The notes under the pieces were generated by a model, which searched no databases, was not told the origin of the DNA, and saw only the letters and a list, made by a program, of their open reading frames with translations. Shown piece after piece: positions 17,488-26,156 of a stretch of DNA of 64,000 nt. Location of the stretch: positions 1,860,001-1,924,000 of the forward strand of contig NC_010175.1 of the NCBI RefSeq assembly GCF_000018865.1, read 5' to 3'. This DNA is from Chloroflexus aurantiacus J-10-fl (lineage in GTDB: Bacteria; Chloroflexota; Chloroflexia; Chloroflexales; Chloroflexaceae). A program made the position numbers and the translations under genes. Position 1 is the stretch's first letter, and every line of letters starts with the position of its first letter.

Positions 17488-19107
17488 ATGAGTTCTGCGG
17501 ACGAACGACTGCACCTGTTGCAGGTGGCCCGTTCTGAAGTCCTGGCCGGCAGGATGAGCCGACGAGCCTTTCTGCGTCTGGGTCTGGCCCTTGGCTTATC
17601 TGCGGGTGCAACTGCGCTGGCTGCTTGTGGCGGTGGCGCATCTACGCCGGCCCCTGCATCACCTCCACCATCGCCAGCCGCCGGCCCAACGGGGCGTTTA
17701 CGGGTGGCGAGCGAGATTCCCGTTCAACTCGATCCGGCATTCGCCTCATCTGATGCCGAAATCCTCATTCTCAACCACGTGTACGATTATCTGGTTGACA
17801 TTGATGCGAGCAATGCTATCGTGCCCCGGCTGGCACGGGAATGGACGATCAGCGACGATGGTTTGCGTTATCGGCTCAACCTGGCCACCGGAGTTTCCTT
17901 TCACGATGGCAGTCCGCTCACGGCGGCAGATGTGGTCTGGACGTTTAACCGACTGCGTGATCCAGCGTTGCAGTTACCAACCGCCGATCTCTACGCCAAC
18001 ATTGCCGATATTGCCGCTGATGGCGATAGCGCGGTCGTCTTCACACTTACCGAGCCAAATCCATTCTTTCTGTACGACCTGTCTGATAACCACGCCCTGA
18101 TTCTGCTCGCCAATACCGAGAATCCGGCAACAGCGTTTAACGGCACCGGCCCCTTCAAAGTGGTGGAATACCGCACCGAGAATCGGATCGATCTGACGGC
18201 AAATACGGCCTATTTCCAGTCCGGCAAGCCAGCCGTTGCCAGCCTTGAGATTATCTTTTTTGCCGATCAGGCCGCAGCAGTCGATGCCTTACGTGGCGGG
18301 CAGGTTGATCTGGTGCTGCGCATGCCCACGCCACTCTTCCAGACATTGCAACAAGCGGGTGGTGTCGTTACCGTCCAGACACCTACAAATGGCTTTGATC
18401 TGGTACGCCTGCGGGCCGACCGTGAGCCGGGTAATAAGCCAGAGGTTATTCGGGCGCTTAAGCTGGCAACTGATCGTGACGCGATCTTTCGCCAGGTCAA
18501 AGCCGGCCTTGGGGCGGTCGGGCGTGATAGTCCCATCGGCCCTCTCTTCAGCGCGTATTATTCGGAAGAGACACCGCTGCCGGCCCGTGATCCGGCTACG
18601 GCCAGGCAATTGCTGGCAACCGCCGGGTATCCTGATGGCTTGCAACTCGATCTCCACGTGCCCGATTCGGGGGATCGGCCCGATCTGGCGGTGGTGCTCA
18701 AGGAGCAATGGGCTGAAGCCGGCATCAACATCAATGTGATTGTCGAACCGGAAAGTGTGTACTATGGTGATAACGGATGGCTTGAGGTTGATTTGGGAAT
18801 TACCGGTTGGGGTTCGCGACCGATTCCACAGTTCTACCTCGACGTCATGCTCGTTAGCGGTGCCGTATGGAATGAGAGTCATTTCAGCGATCCCGAGTTT
18901 GATGCCCTGGCAGCCACAGCCCGTACTACCCTCAATGAGGAAGAACGGGTACGCGCCTACCGCGAGATTCAGCGTATTCTGATCGAACGCGGCCCAATTA
19001 TCATTCCCTATTTCTTCGCGCAACTCAGTGCGCATCGTGAAGGGCTGCGCGGTTATGTAGCGAAAGCATTTCCGGGCCGTACCGATCTGGCGGCAATCGC
19101 GGTGTGA
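17488..19107 (+). CDS. ABC transporter substrate-binding lipoprotein, family 5 (peptide/nickel/opine type)
   Basis: 539 residues. The N-terminus has a twin-arginine motif (SRRAFLRLG at 24-32) and a lipobox LAAC with C47, so export through Tat followed by lipidation is predicted. A Pro/Ala/Ser spacer follows, then the SBP_bac_5 fold (LRVASEIPVQLDPAF, LAREWTISDDGLRYRLNL, GVSFHDGSPLTAADVVWTFNRL). It would capture oligopeptides or a similar ligand outside the membrane for the permeases and ATPase encoded downstream. The ATG at 17488 has AAGGAAAGGA 7 bases upstream. A 375-base gap separates it from the first permease, unusually long within a transporter operon. Confidence 0.9.
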   Translation: MSSADERLHLLQVARSEVLAGRMSRRAFLRLGLALGLSAGATALAACGGGASTPAPASPPPSPAAGPTGRLRVASEIPVQLDPAFASSDAEILILNHVYDYLVDIDASNAIVPRLAREWTISDDGLRYRLNLATGVSFHDGSPLTAADVVWTFNRLRDPALQLPTADLYANIADIAADGDSAVVFTLTEPNPFFLYDLSDNHALILLANTENPATAFNGTGPFKVVEYRTENRIDLTANTAYFQSGKPAVASLEIIFFADQAAAVDALRGGQVDLVLRMPTPLFQTLQQAGGVVTVQTPTNGFDLVRLRADREPGNKPEVIRALKLATDRDAIFRQVKAGLGAVGRDSPIGPLFSAYYSEETPLPARDPATARQLLATAGYPDGLQLDLHVPDSGDRPDLAVVLKEQWAEAGININVIVEPESVYYGDNGWLEVDLGITGWGSRPIPQFYLDVMLVSGAVWNESHFSDPEFDALAATARTTLNEEERVRAYREIQRILIERGPIIIPYFFAQLSAHREGLRGYVAKAFPGRTDLAAIAV

Positions 19108-19482
19108 TCCTGGAAGGATACGAGGAGTTGGGCTGCTAAATCATATAGTGGCCTGGTGTGACCAAAGCCGTTCGGTGCAGATCATGATGGACGCGGAAGC
19201 GTGGCTTCCGCATCCAAACCGGTGAATGCCTGGGCTGAATGTGGAAGGAGTTCCACCAACCGGGCAGTTCACCGGATAGATGAACGAGATAAGAGCGTAG
19301 TACGTTCAAACAATGTGCATCACAGGCGCTAATACCTGTCTGAAGAGGACAGGATGTATGGATGGGAAGGTGAAAGTCATACCCTCTCCCATCCCGGTAA
19401 GGTCTCTTCGGATCGGCGTTACGGCATTCTGATAAAGCTGGTCTTGCAAGCCGCAATTACTCATTGATCCCGTCACCGAGCC
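19108..19482. other. Gap within the transporter cluster with one hairpin
   Basis: 375 bases with no credible gene. GCGGAAGC (19193-19200) and GCTTCCGC (19204-19211) form a perfect 8-bp hairpin with a 3-base loop, followed by ATCCAAACC. A related block occurs at 38209-38236 (GGCTTCCGCAT with CCAAAC). The hairpin may lower expression of the membrane components relative to the binding protein. Confidence 0.55.
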
Positions 19483-20322
19483 ATGAATCTTCAGTCGTTG
19501 AGACGAGCCTTTTTTGCCGACCCGGCAACTGCAACCGGCACCGTCATCGTGATCTGCTTTCTGGGGATGGCACTCTTTGGGCCGCTGATCGCACCCTACA
19601 GTCCGACTGCACAGAACGCCGATCTGATCCGGCAACCACCCTCATTCGCGCACCCGCTCGGCACTGATCGGCTTGGTCGCGATCTGTTGAGCCGGATCGT
19701 GTACGGCGCACGCGATATTCTGTCGCTTGCCGGGGGAGGTACCGTGCTGGCGGTGGTACTTGGCACACTGATTGGCGTGAGCGTAACGTATCTAGGCGGC
19801 TGGTTGGAAGAGCTGGTTTTTCGCCTCTTCGATGGCCTGCTCGCGCTGCCGGCACTACTGCTGGCACTGCTGCTTCTCGGTGCGGTTGGCCCTTCGCGTA
19901 CCGGTGTGCTGCTGGTGATTGTACTGGTCTACACGCCAATCGTGGCTCGCGTTGTGCGGAGTGTCGTATTATCGCTCAAGTCGCGAGGTTTTATCGAGGC
20001 AGCGCGTATGCGCGGTGAACGCCTTGGGTACATCTTGTGGCGCGAGTTGTTGCCTCTGGTAGCCCCAACGCTGGCCGTGGAAGCCGCCCTCCGCTTTTCG
20101 TATGCGATCTTTCTCGTCGCATCGCTGGGCTTCCTCGGCGTTGGTGTTCAGCCTCCCAGCCCTGATTGGGGCTTGATGGTGCTCGAAGCGCGCAATGAAT
20201 TCGCGCTTGCTCCATGGTCGCTCTATGTACCGGCAACGGCCATTGCATTGCTGGTGGTCGGCATCAACCTCATGGCCGAGGGCGTGCGGCGGGCGATCCG
20301 TGGCGAGATGGCAGGTTATTGA
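19483..20322 (+). CDS. ABC transporter permease, DppC/OppC type
   Basis: 279 residues with about six hydrophobic segments, starting with an N-terminal helix VIVICFLGMALFGPLIAPY. The OppC_N-like part PLGTDRLGRDLLSRIVYGARDIL and the EAA-type loop EAARMRGERLGYILWRELLP are clear. It forms half of the membrane channel with the permease at 22334. The start has no strong ribosome binding site. Its stop TGA overlaps the ATG of the ATPase gene. Confidence 0.9.
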   Translation: MNLQSLRRAFFADPATATGTVIVICFLGMALFGPLIAPYSPTAQNADLIRQPPSFAHPLGTDRLGRDLLSRIVYGARDILSLAGGGTVLAVVLGTLIGVSVTYLGGWLEELVFRLFDGLLALPALLLALLLLGAVGPSRTGVLLVIVLVYTPIVARVVRSVVLSLKSRGFIEAARMRGERLGYILWRELLPLVAPTLAVEAALRFSYAIFLVASLGFLGVGVQPPSPDWGLMVLEARNEFALAPWSLYVPATAIALLVVGINLMAEGVRRAIRGEMAGY

Positions 20323-22337
20323 TGACAGTACCGGTTTTAGCTGTAAATAATCTTACCGTGGCGTATCGAGTTGGTCGGCAGATGTTGCCGGTTGTGCGTG
20401 AAATCAGCCTGACAGTCACTGCCGGCGACGTGCTGGGTGTGGTCGGCGAGAGTGGTAGTGGAAAGAGCACCCTTGGCCTGGCAGTCTTGCGAGCACTACC
20501 GGCCGGTGGCCACATCAGTTCCGGGCAAATACTGCTTGATGGTGCGGATGTGACCCATCTGCCCGCCTCGGCGCTCCGTCCCCTGTGGGCGCGTTCGTTG
20601 CGATTGGTGCCACAAAATCCACTGGCCGCGCTCAACCCTACGCTGCGGATCGGCGAACAATTGATCGAGGCTATCGGTGGTGATCGGACAACAGCAACGC
20701 AGCAGGCATTAGCGCTGCTGACCCGTGTCCAGATTGCCGATCCGGCGCGCGTGATGTGCAGCTATCCCCACGAATTGAGCGGTGGTATGCAGCAGCGGGT
20801 GATGATCGCCATGGCCCTACACGGCGAACCTCGTCTGCTGGTGTTGGATGAACCAACGACGAGCCTTGATGTCACTACCGAGGCAGCAGTGGTTGATCTG
20901 CTGGCCGAATTAATCGCCGAGCGTCAGCCGGCGACACTCTTTATCTCGCATAATCTTGGCCTTGTGGCGAGGATTGCTACTCGTACCGCAGTCCTGTACG
21001 CCGGCGAACTGGTGGAACTTGCCCCGACAGAATCGCTCTTTCAACAACCGCGCCATCCCTATACCCAGGGCTTGCTGCGCAGCCTGCCACGTCCGGGCCT
21101 GCGCTATAATCATCATCCCTTACAACCCATCGACGGCGTGCTTCCCGCACCCGACGCGCTTCCAAAGGGATGTATCTTTGCACCGCGTTGCGCTCTGGCC
21201 GATGACCGCTGCCGCAATGAACGGCCACCACTCCTGGACGTGAACAATAATCAGTGGACACGCTGCCACTACTGGCAGCAGGTGACTATGGATAGCCCAT
21301 CTCCCTCTCCCACTGTGACAACTACCGCGCTCAATGGCGAGGTCTTGCTGAGCACAACTCAACTGACAAAAACCATCACCCAGCGTCGCTCATTGACCGA
21401 TCTGATGCGCCGGAAACCGCCGTCGGTTGTTCAGGCCCTAACCAATGTTGATCTGAAGCTACGGCGCAATCGCACGCTTGGGATTGTTGGCGAAAGTGGG
21501 AGCGGCAAAACAACCCTTGCCCGTTGCGTGATCGGCTTGACCGAACCTTCCTCTGGCAGCATCGATCTGATCGATGTGACGTTAGCGCCGACCATTCAAC
21601 ACCGTAGTCGGGAACAACTACGGCGCTTGCAGATGGTCTTGCAAAATCCGCAAGAAGCCCTTAATCCGGCGCTTACCGTCGGCGAAGCGCTTATCCGCCC
21701 TCTCATCCGCCTGGGAGGGCTGGATCGCCAACGCGCCGTGCAGCGCGTGCCAGAGCTGCTGCAACTGGTCAAACTACCGATCAGCTACGCCGAACGACGA
21801 CCGGCCCAACTGAGTGGCGGCGAGAAACAGCGGGTCGCGATTGCCCGCGCACTGGCCGCAGCACCCGATCTGCTCTTGCTCGATGAAGCCGTTTCGGCGC
21901 TTGATGTCTCGGTGCAGGCCGCAATCCTCAATCTGCTGGCCGACGTAAAAACCGACACCGGCATTGCCTATCTGTTCATCACCCACGATCTGGCCGTCGT
22001 GAGCTACCTGGCAGATGACGTGGCCGTAATGTACCGTGGGCAGATCGTCGAAGAGGGGCCGGTCACCGCCGTCTTACAACCGCCGCTTCATCCGTACACC
22101 GAAGCGCTGTTAACTGCCACCAGTGCGCACGGCCTCCGTCTGCGCGAAGTTGAAGAAGGTACTGCTCCACCGCACCATGGCTGCCCGTTCCAACCGCGCT
22201 GCCCACGAGCACTCGGCGACATTTGCGTGACTACCCCACCGCCGTGGCGCGAAGCCGGGAATGGGCACCGTCTACGCTGTCATATTCCGCTCGAAGAACT
22301 GCAAACCATTCAACAGCCTGAAGCAATCACGCCATGA
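20322..22337 (+). CDS. Double ABC ATPase (DppD-DppF fusion)
   Basis: 671 residues with two complete nucleotide-binding domains. NBD1 has Walker A GESGSGKST (near residue 41), signature LSGGMQQR and Walker B LLVLDEPTTSLD. NBD2 has GESGSGKTT (near residue 389), LSGGEKQR and LLLLDEAVSALD. Each is followed by the Cys-bearing oligopeptide-transporter tail (GCIFAPRCALADDRC and GCPFQPRCPRALGDIC). In most bacteria these are two proteins; here they are fused by a short linker around residue 320. It energises the transporter. The start at 20322 follows from the TGATG junction with the permease; the frame is open further upstream inside that gene. Confidence 0.92.
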   Translation: MTVPVLAVNNLTVAYRVGRQMLPVVREISLTVTAGDVLGVVGESGSGKSTLGLAVLRALPAGGHISSGQILLDGADVTHLPASALRPLWARSLRLVPQNPLAALNPTLRIGEQLIEAIGGDRTTATQQALALLTRVQIADPARVMCSYPHELSGGMQQRVMIAMALHGEPRLLVLDEPTTSLDVTTEAAVVDLLAELIAERQPATLFISHNLGLVARIATRTAVLYAGELVELAPTESLFQQPRHPYTQGLLRSLPRPGLRYNHHPLQPIDGVLPAPDALPKGCIFAPRCALADDRCRNERPPLLDVNNNQWTRCHYWQQVTMDSPSPSPTVTTTALNGEVLLSTTQLTKTITQRRSLTDLMRRKPPSVVQALTNVDLKLRRNRTLGIVGESGSGKTTLARCVIGLTEPSSGSIDLIDVTLAPTIQHRSREQLRRLQMVLQNPQEALNPALTVGEALIRPLIRLGGLDRQRAVQRVPELLQLVKLPISYAERRPAQLSGGEKQRVAIARALAAAPDLLLLDEAVSALDVSVQAAILNLLADVKTDTGIAYLFITHDLAVVSYLADDVAVMYRGQIVEEGPVTAVLQPPLHPYTEALLTATSAHGLRLREVEEGTAPPHHGCPFQPRCPRALGDICVTTPPPWREAGNGHRLRCHIPLEELQTIQQPEAITP

Positions 22338-23293
22338 TACGTTATCTGTTACGACGAATAGTGTTGCTCGGCGGCACTGTGCTGATCAGCTCATTGATCA
22401 TCTTTCTGATCTGTCGCCTCTTACCCGGTGATGTAGCCCGAGTCCTCCTCGGTCGCGAAGCCGGTGAAGCGGCGCTGGCTGCACTGCGTGCCGAACTGGG
22501 GTTGGATCGGCCATTGCCACTCCAATACATTGATTGGCTGAGAGGACTTCTCACCGGCGATTGGGGCATCGCATACAGCACACGCCAACCGATTCGACCG
22601 CTGGTCATGGAACGCCTGAGCAATTCACTCCTGCTGGCCGGCACAACATTAGCCCTCGCACTGCCGTTGGGGATTGGGTTGGGGGTATGGGCCGGCTGGC
22701 GGGCCGGCAAACCCGACGACACAGTCATCAGCGTCTCAACCCTGGCGGTCACCGGTCTACCAGAGTTTGTCACCGGCCTCCTGCTCATCGATCTCTTCGC
22801 CTTTCGCCTGCGCTGGCTACCGGCCAACTCATCGATCCGGCCAGACACCTCATTCTTCGAGGTACTCCCCCAACTGGTATTGCCGGCAATCACGGCCACG
22901 CTGGTACTGCTGGCCTACATCGCCCGGCTAACGCGCACCGGGGTGATCGCCGAACGTGAGCAGGAATATGTCCGCACCGCGATGCTAAAAGGACTGTCAC
23001 CGGCAACGATTCTCCGCCGACACGTCTTACGCAATGCCTTATTGCCGGCCATTACGGTGATTGCCATCAGCCTCGGCTGGCTGATTAGCGGCCTGATCGT
23101 GGTCGAAAACGTCTACAACTATCCGGGTATTGGGCGTCTGTTGACCTTTGCCATCGACCGCCGCGATCTCTTGCTGCTCCAGGCGGTAGCGATGATTACC
23201 GTCGTGATCTTTGCTGTCGCCAATCTGCTGGCCGATCTCATGTATGCCCTCCTCGACCCCCGCATCCGGCTCGGTGACGAACGCAGCTCTTGA
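22334..23293 (+). CDS. ABC transporter permease, DppB/OppB type
   Basis: 319 residues with an N-terminal helix (YLLRRIVLLGGTVLISSLIIFLI), the OppB-type start LLPGDVARVLLGREAG, further helices, and the EAA loop EYVRTAMLKGLSPATILRRHVLRNALLPA. It pairs with the permease at 19483. ATGA overlap with the ATPase gene. The gene order, C-type permease, fused ATPase, B-type permease, differs from the common B-C-D-F order. Confidence 0.9.
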   Translation: MIRYLLRRIVLLGGTVLISSLIIFLICRLLPGDVARVLLGREAGEAALAALRAELGLDRPLPLQYIDWLRGLLTGDWGIAYSTRQPIRPLVMERLSNSLLLAGTTLALALPLGIGLGVWAGWRAGKPDDTVISVSTLAVTGLPEFVTGLLLIDLFAFRLRWLPANSSIRPDTSFFEVLPQLVLPAITATLVLLAYIARLTRTGVIAEREQEYVRTAMLKGLSPATILRRHVLRNALLPAITVIAISLGWLISGLIVVENVYNYPGIGRLLTFAIDRRDLLLLQAVAMITVVIFAVANLLADLMYALLDPRIRLGDERSS

Positions 23294-23429
23294 GGATGGC
23301 GATTCTCGACCACCAGCCAATGATTTTTGAGCAAAATTGCCAAAACCGCGCACCTTTTGCAGCCGATCTCCGGTTCTATTAATAGGACATCAGAAGTAGC
23401 AGGATAGTCTAGCGAAAGCCGGAGAAGCG

Positions 23430-24947
23430 ATGCTTGCCAAAGTTCTGAGCTGTGCTGTTATTGGCCTGGATGGGGTCCTGGTTGCGGTCGAAGTTGACGT
23501 CCTGAGTGGTCTACCGGCATTCAGCGTTGTCGGGCTGGGTGACGCCGCCGTCCACGAGAGTCGCGAACGGGTACGTTCAGCCGTGCGCAATAGCGGGATG
23601 AGCTTTCCGATGCGCCGCATCACCGCCAATCTCGCTCCCGCCGATCTGCGCAAAGCCGGCCCGGCCTACGATCTCCCCATCGCACTGGGATTATTGATTG
23701 CCACTGATCAATTGATAGCCGATGTCAGTGATGCTGTCTTTATTGGTGAATTGGGGCTAGATGGCACGTTGCGCCATACCGACGGGATTTTGCCGATGGC
23801 AGCCGTAGCCCGTTCCCATGGCATTTCGACCATTTACGTACCGGCTGAAGACGCCGCAGAGGCCGCACTCATCGAGGGCTTACGCATCTTCCCGATACGT
23901 TCGTTACGAGAATTGATCGCCCATCTCAGTGGTGAACGGCCATTACGACCCTACACCGGCACCACCGGCTTTACCCCGGCCCCACCAGGCGGGGCAGTCG
24001 ATTTTGCCGATGTTCGCGGGCAGGAACACGTTAAACGAGCGCTGGAAGTCGCAGCAGCGGGCGGACACAACATCCTGATGAGTGGGCCACCGGGCGCCGG
24101 CAAAACCATGCTGGCCAGAGCACTCCATTCCATTCTGCCACCGCTCAGCTTTGCCGAAGCATTGGAGGTCACCAAGATATACAGCGTCGCCGGACAACTT
24201 CCACGCGACACCCCCCTTATCCGCGAGCGCCCCTTCTGCGCACCACATCATACTGTTTCGACCGCCGGCCTGGTCGGCGGTGGGAGTCGGGTGCGACCGG
24301 GCATGATCTCGTTGGCCCATCGCGGCATCCTGTTCCTCGACGAACTACCCGAATTCGGCAATCGGCTGGAGGTCTTGCGCCAGCCCCTTGAGGATCGGAT
24401 TGTCACCCTCAGCCGGGCGCATGGCAGCATCACCTATCCGGCGGCCTTCATGCTAGTCGCAGCGCAGAACCCCTGTCCCTGTGGCTGGCATGGCGACCCG
24501 GAACGCACCTGCACCTGCTCACCGGCGCTGGTCAGCCGGTACCAGCGCCGGGTCAGCGGGCCACTGCTGGATCGGATCGACATCCACGTTGAAGCGCCGC
24601 GGGTCAAATACGACAAACTGAGCAGCCTGGCCCCGGGAGAACCATCAGCAGTCGTGCGTGAGCGCGTCATTGCAGCGCGTCAACGTCAAATCGAACGCCT
24701 CAACGGCCATCCACGCTGCCGGAGCAATGCCGATCTCGGCCCTGCCGAAATTCGCACCTTCTGCGCCCTTGATCAGGCCGGGCAATCCCTGCTCAAATCG
24801 GCAGTCCAGCGGCTCAACCTCTCGGCACGCAGCTACCACCGCATCCTGCGCCTCGCCCGCACCATCGCCGATCTGGCCGGTGCAGAACAGATCGCCGCCG
24901 TGCATGTTGCCGAAGCGATTCAGTATCGTCCACGGCAGGTGGAGTAG
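23430..24947 (+). CDS. comM: YifB/ComM-family Mg-chelatase-like AAA+ ATPase
   Basis: 505 residues. The N-terminal ChlI-like domain begins MLAKVLSCAVIGLDGVLVAV and continues GLPAFSVVGLGDAAVHESRERV. The AAA+ core has Walker A GPPGAGKTM and Walker B ILFLDELPEF. Cys residues in NPCPCGWHGDPERTCTCSP form the usual zinc-like motif, and the C-terminal domain is intact. ComM is a hexameric helicase that promotes branch migration during integration of DNA taken up by transformation. It stands alone, 136 bases after the transporter operon. Confidence 0.92.
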   Translation: MLAKVLSCAVIGLDGVLVAVEVDVLSGLPAFSVVGLGDAAVHESRERVRSAVRNSGMSFPMRRITANLAPADLRKAGPAYDLPIALGLLIATDQLIADVSDAVFIGELGLDGTLRHTDGILPMAAVARSHGISTIYVPAEDAAEAALIEGLRIFPIRSLRELIAHLSGERPLRPYTGTTGFTPAPPGGAVDFADVRGQEHVKRALEVAAAGGHNILMSGPPGAGKTMLARALHSILPPLSFAEALEVTKIYSVAGQLPRDTPLIRERPFCAPHHTVSTAGLVGGGSRVRPGMISLAHRGILFLDELPEFGNRLEVLRQPLEDRIVTLSRAHGSITYPAAFMLVAAQNPCPCGWHGDPERTCTCSPALVSRYQRRVSGPLLDRIDIHVEAPRVKYDKLSSLAPGEPSAVVRERVIAARQRQIERLNGHPRCRSNADLGPAEIRTFCALDQAGQSLLKSAVQRLNLSARSYHRILRLARTIADLAGAEQIAAVHVAEAIQYRPRQVE

Positions 24948-25073
24948 GGGAGAGGGGGCAGGACTGGCCCGAATAGAGTACGACGACTGGCTATTCCTGA
25001 AAAGGAACAACATGTTGTTGTGGCATAACAAAGGCAAATTCTCTCCTCACCCTCTGGACATCGTCATCATATA

Positions 25074-25100
25074 GTGGGGTGATTGTTACGATCACCCCAC
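25074..25100. terminator. Perfect 10-bp hairpin between convergent genes
   Basis: GTGGGGTGAT (25074-25083) pairs with ATCACCCCAC (25091-25100) around a 7-base loop. It lies 127 bases after the comM stop and 40 bases after the stop of the minus-strand lipoprotein gene, so it can serve either. A T-run is lacking on both strands. Confidence 0.55.
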
Positions 25101-25139
25101 AAGCAACGGGCGTGAGGTAGAACATGCAGTCGCATTAAA

Positions 25140-25628
25140 TCAGGGAGCAACAACCACACTACTCATCACCAGTTCACCGGAAGGCAGCACTTGTACACTA
25201 AACGGCTGCAACTGTTCACGGGTAAACGCAGAACTAACCTGCTCATTAAAAATAATTGCCACCGAATCACCAGCAGCGACATCACGCAACGGTGCGACAA
25301 ACTGACCATCGGCCCCTACCACTGTGTCGGCAATTACCGCATTGTTACGAGACAAATTGATTACACGGATCGGCACTTGTGGAGGGCCACCACCCTGAAT
25401 CTGGCTATCAGACACTCGTACCGGTTCGGCAATGTAAAAGAAAAGAGTAGCCTGCGACTGACCACTGCTATCAGGTCCTGGATAACTCGCAGCCGGATTG
25501 GTGGGAATTGGTTCTACCGGATAAGCCGGATAAGGAACTGATGCCGTAGGTGAAGGTTCTGAAACGGTTGTGTTTGCACACCCAGAAATAACAAGTAGAC
25601 AGAGCAAGCCGATGAAGAGACGATACAT
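25140..25628 (-). CDS. Small predicted lipoprotein of unknown function
   Basis: 162 residues. MYRLFIGLLCLLVISGC is a lipoprotein signal with C17. It is followed by a Pro/Ser/Tyr-rich spacer (repeats of YPxxP type) and a beta-rich domain (VPIRVINLSRNNAVIADTVVGADGQFVAPL, GDSVAIIFN) resembling an Ig-like or carboxypeptidase-regulatory fold. The ATG at 25628 has GAGG upstream. It is expected to be anchored on the outer face of the cytoplasmic membrane. A similar plan is seen in the lipoprotein at 29884, and the two flank the polysaccharide genes. I do not recognise a named family. Confidence 0.7.
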   Translation of the reverse strand: MYRLFIGLLCLLVISGCANTTVSEPSPTASVPYPAYPVEPIPTNPAASYPGPDSSGQSQATLFFYIAEPVRVSDSQIQGGGPPQVPIRVINLSRNNAVIADTVVGADGQFVAPLRDVAAGDSVAIIFNEQVSSAFTREQLQPFSVQVLPSGELVMSSVVVAP

Positions 25629-25670
25629 AGTAACCTCGTAGAAAGATATTGCAGTACGATTGTCCCCCAA

Positions 25671-25939
25671 GAGTATACCGCACGCTGATAGTGTAATATA
25701 GCATAGAAAGTCATGACATTAATAAATACATAGATTACATTTGCATTCAGAAAGACACTATCAGCCATCCAGAAAAGGTGTCAAGCAGAAAAGAGACGTA
25801 TGCAGCACCATCATGGAGGATCTGGAGTTCGTGACAATATCACCAAACAAAAATACCTGACCGACCTGAAAGAGATATTTCTCTGAAGACCGTTTTCCCC
25901 AACCACATATCACTGTTGTGCAAGGAAGAACCGACGTTA
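25671..25939. other. AT-richer intergenic region upstream of the polysaccharide module
   Basis: About 270 bases between the lipoprotein gene and the promoter at 25940 with no credible gene. Base composition is noticeably more AT-rich than the rest of the window and stays so to 26156. Confidence 0.5.
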
Positions 25940-25969
25940 TTGACAATCATACACACTATCTGGTATAAT
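25940..25969 (+). promoter_or_regulatory. Near-perfect sigma-70 promoter of the polysaccharide genes
   Basis: Perfect -35 TTGACA (25940-25945), 18-base spacer and perfect -10 TATAAT (25964-25969), with a TGG extension immediately upstream of the -10. The start site would be near 25976, giving a leader of about 180 bases that is very AT-rich and holds short palindromes (TCTTTTAAAAGA at 25999, AAACATGTTT at 26037). Confidence 0.8.
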
Positions 25970-26156
25970 CTTTCGCGCCATTCTTAAATAAATCAAAGTC
26001 TTTTAAAAGAAAAATCAAACATAATTAATAACATACAAACATGTTTTAACAACAATGTTGACAAAACTTACTTATCGAATTTATCAACCGGAACTCAAAG
26101 AAACCTCTCAAACCGAAACGAAGATTTACTGAGCAACACATCAGACAATAATAATA

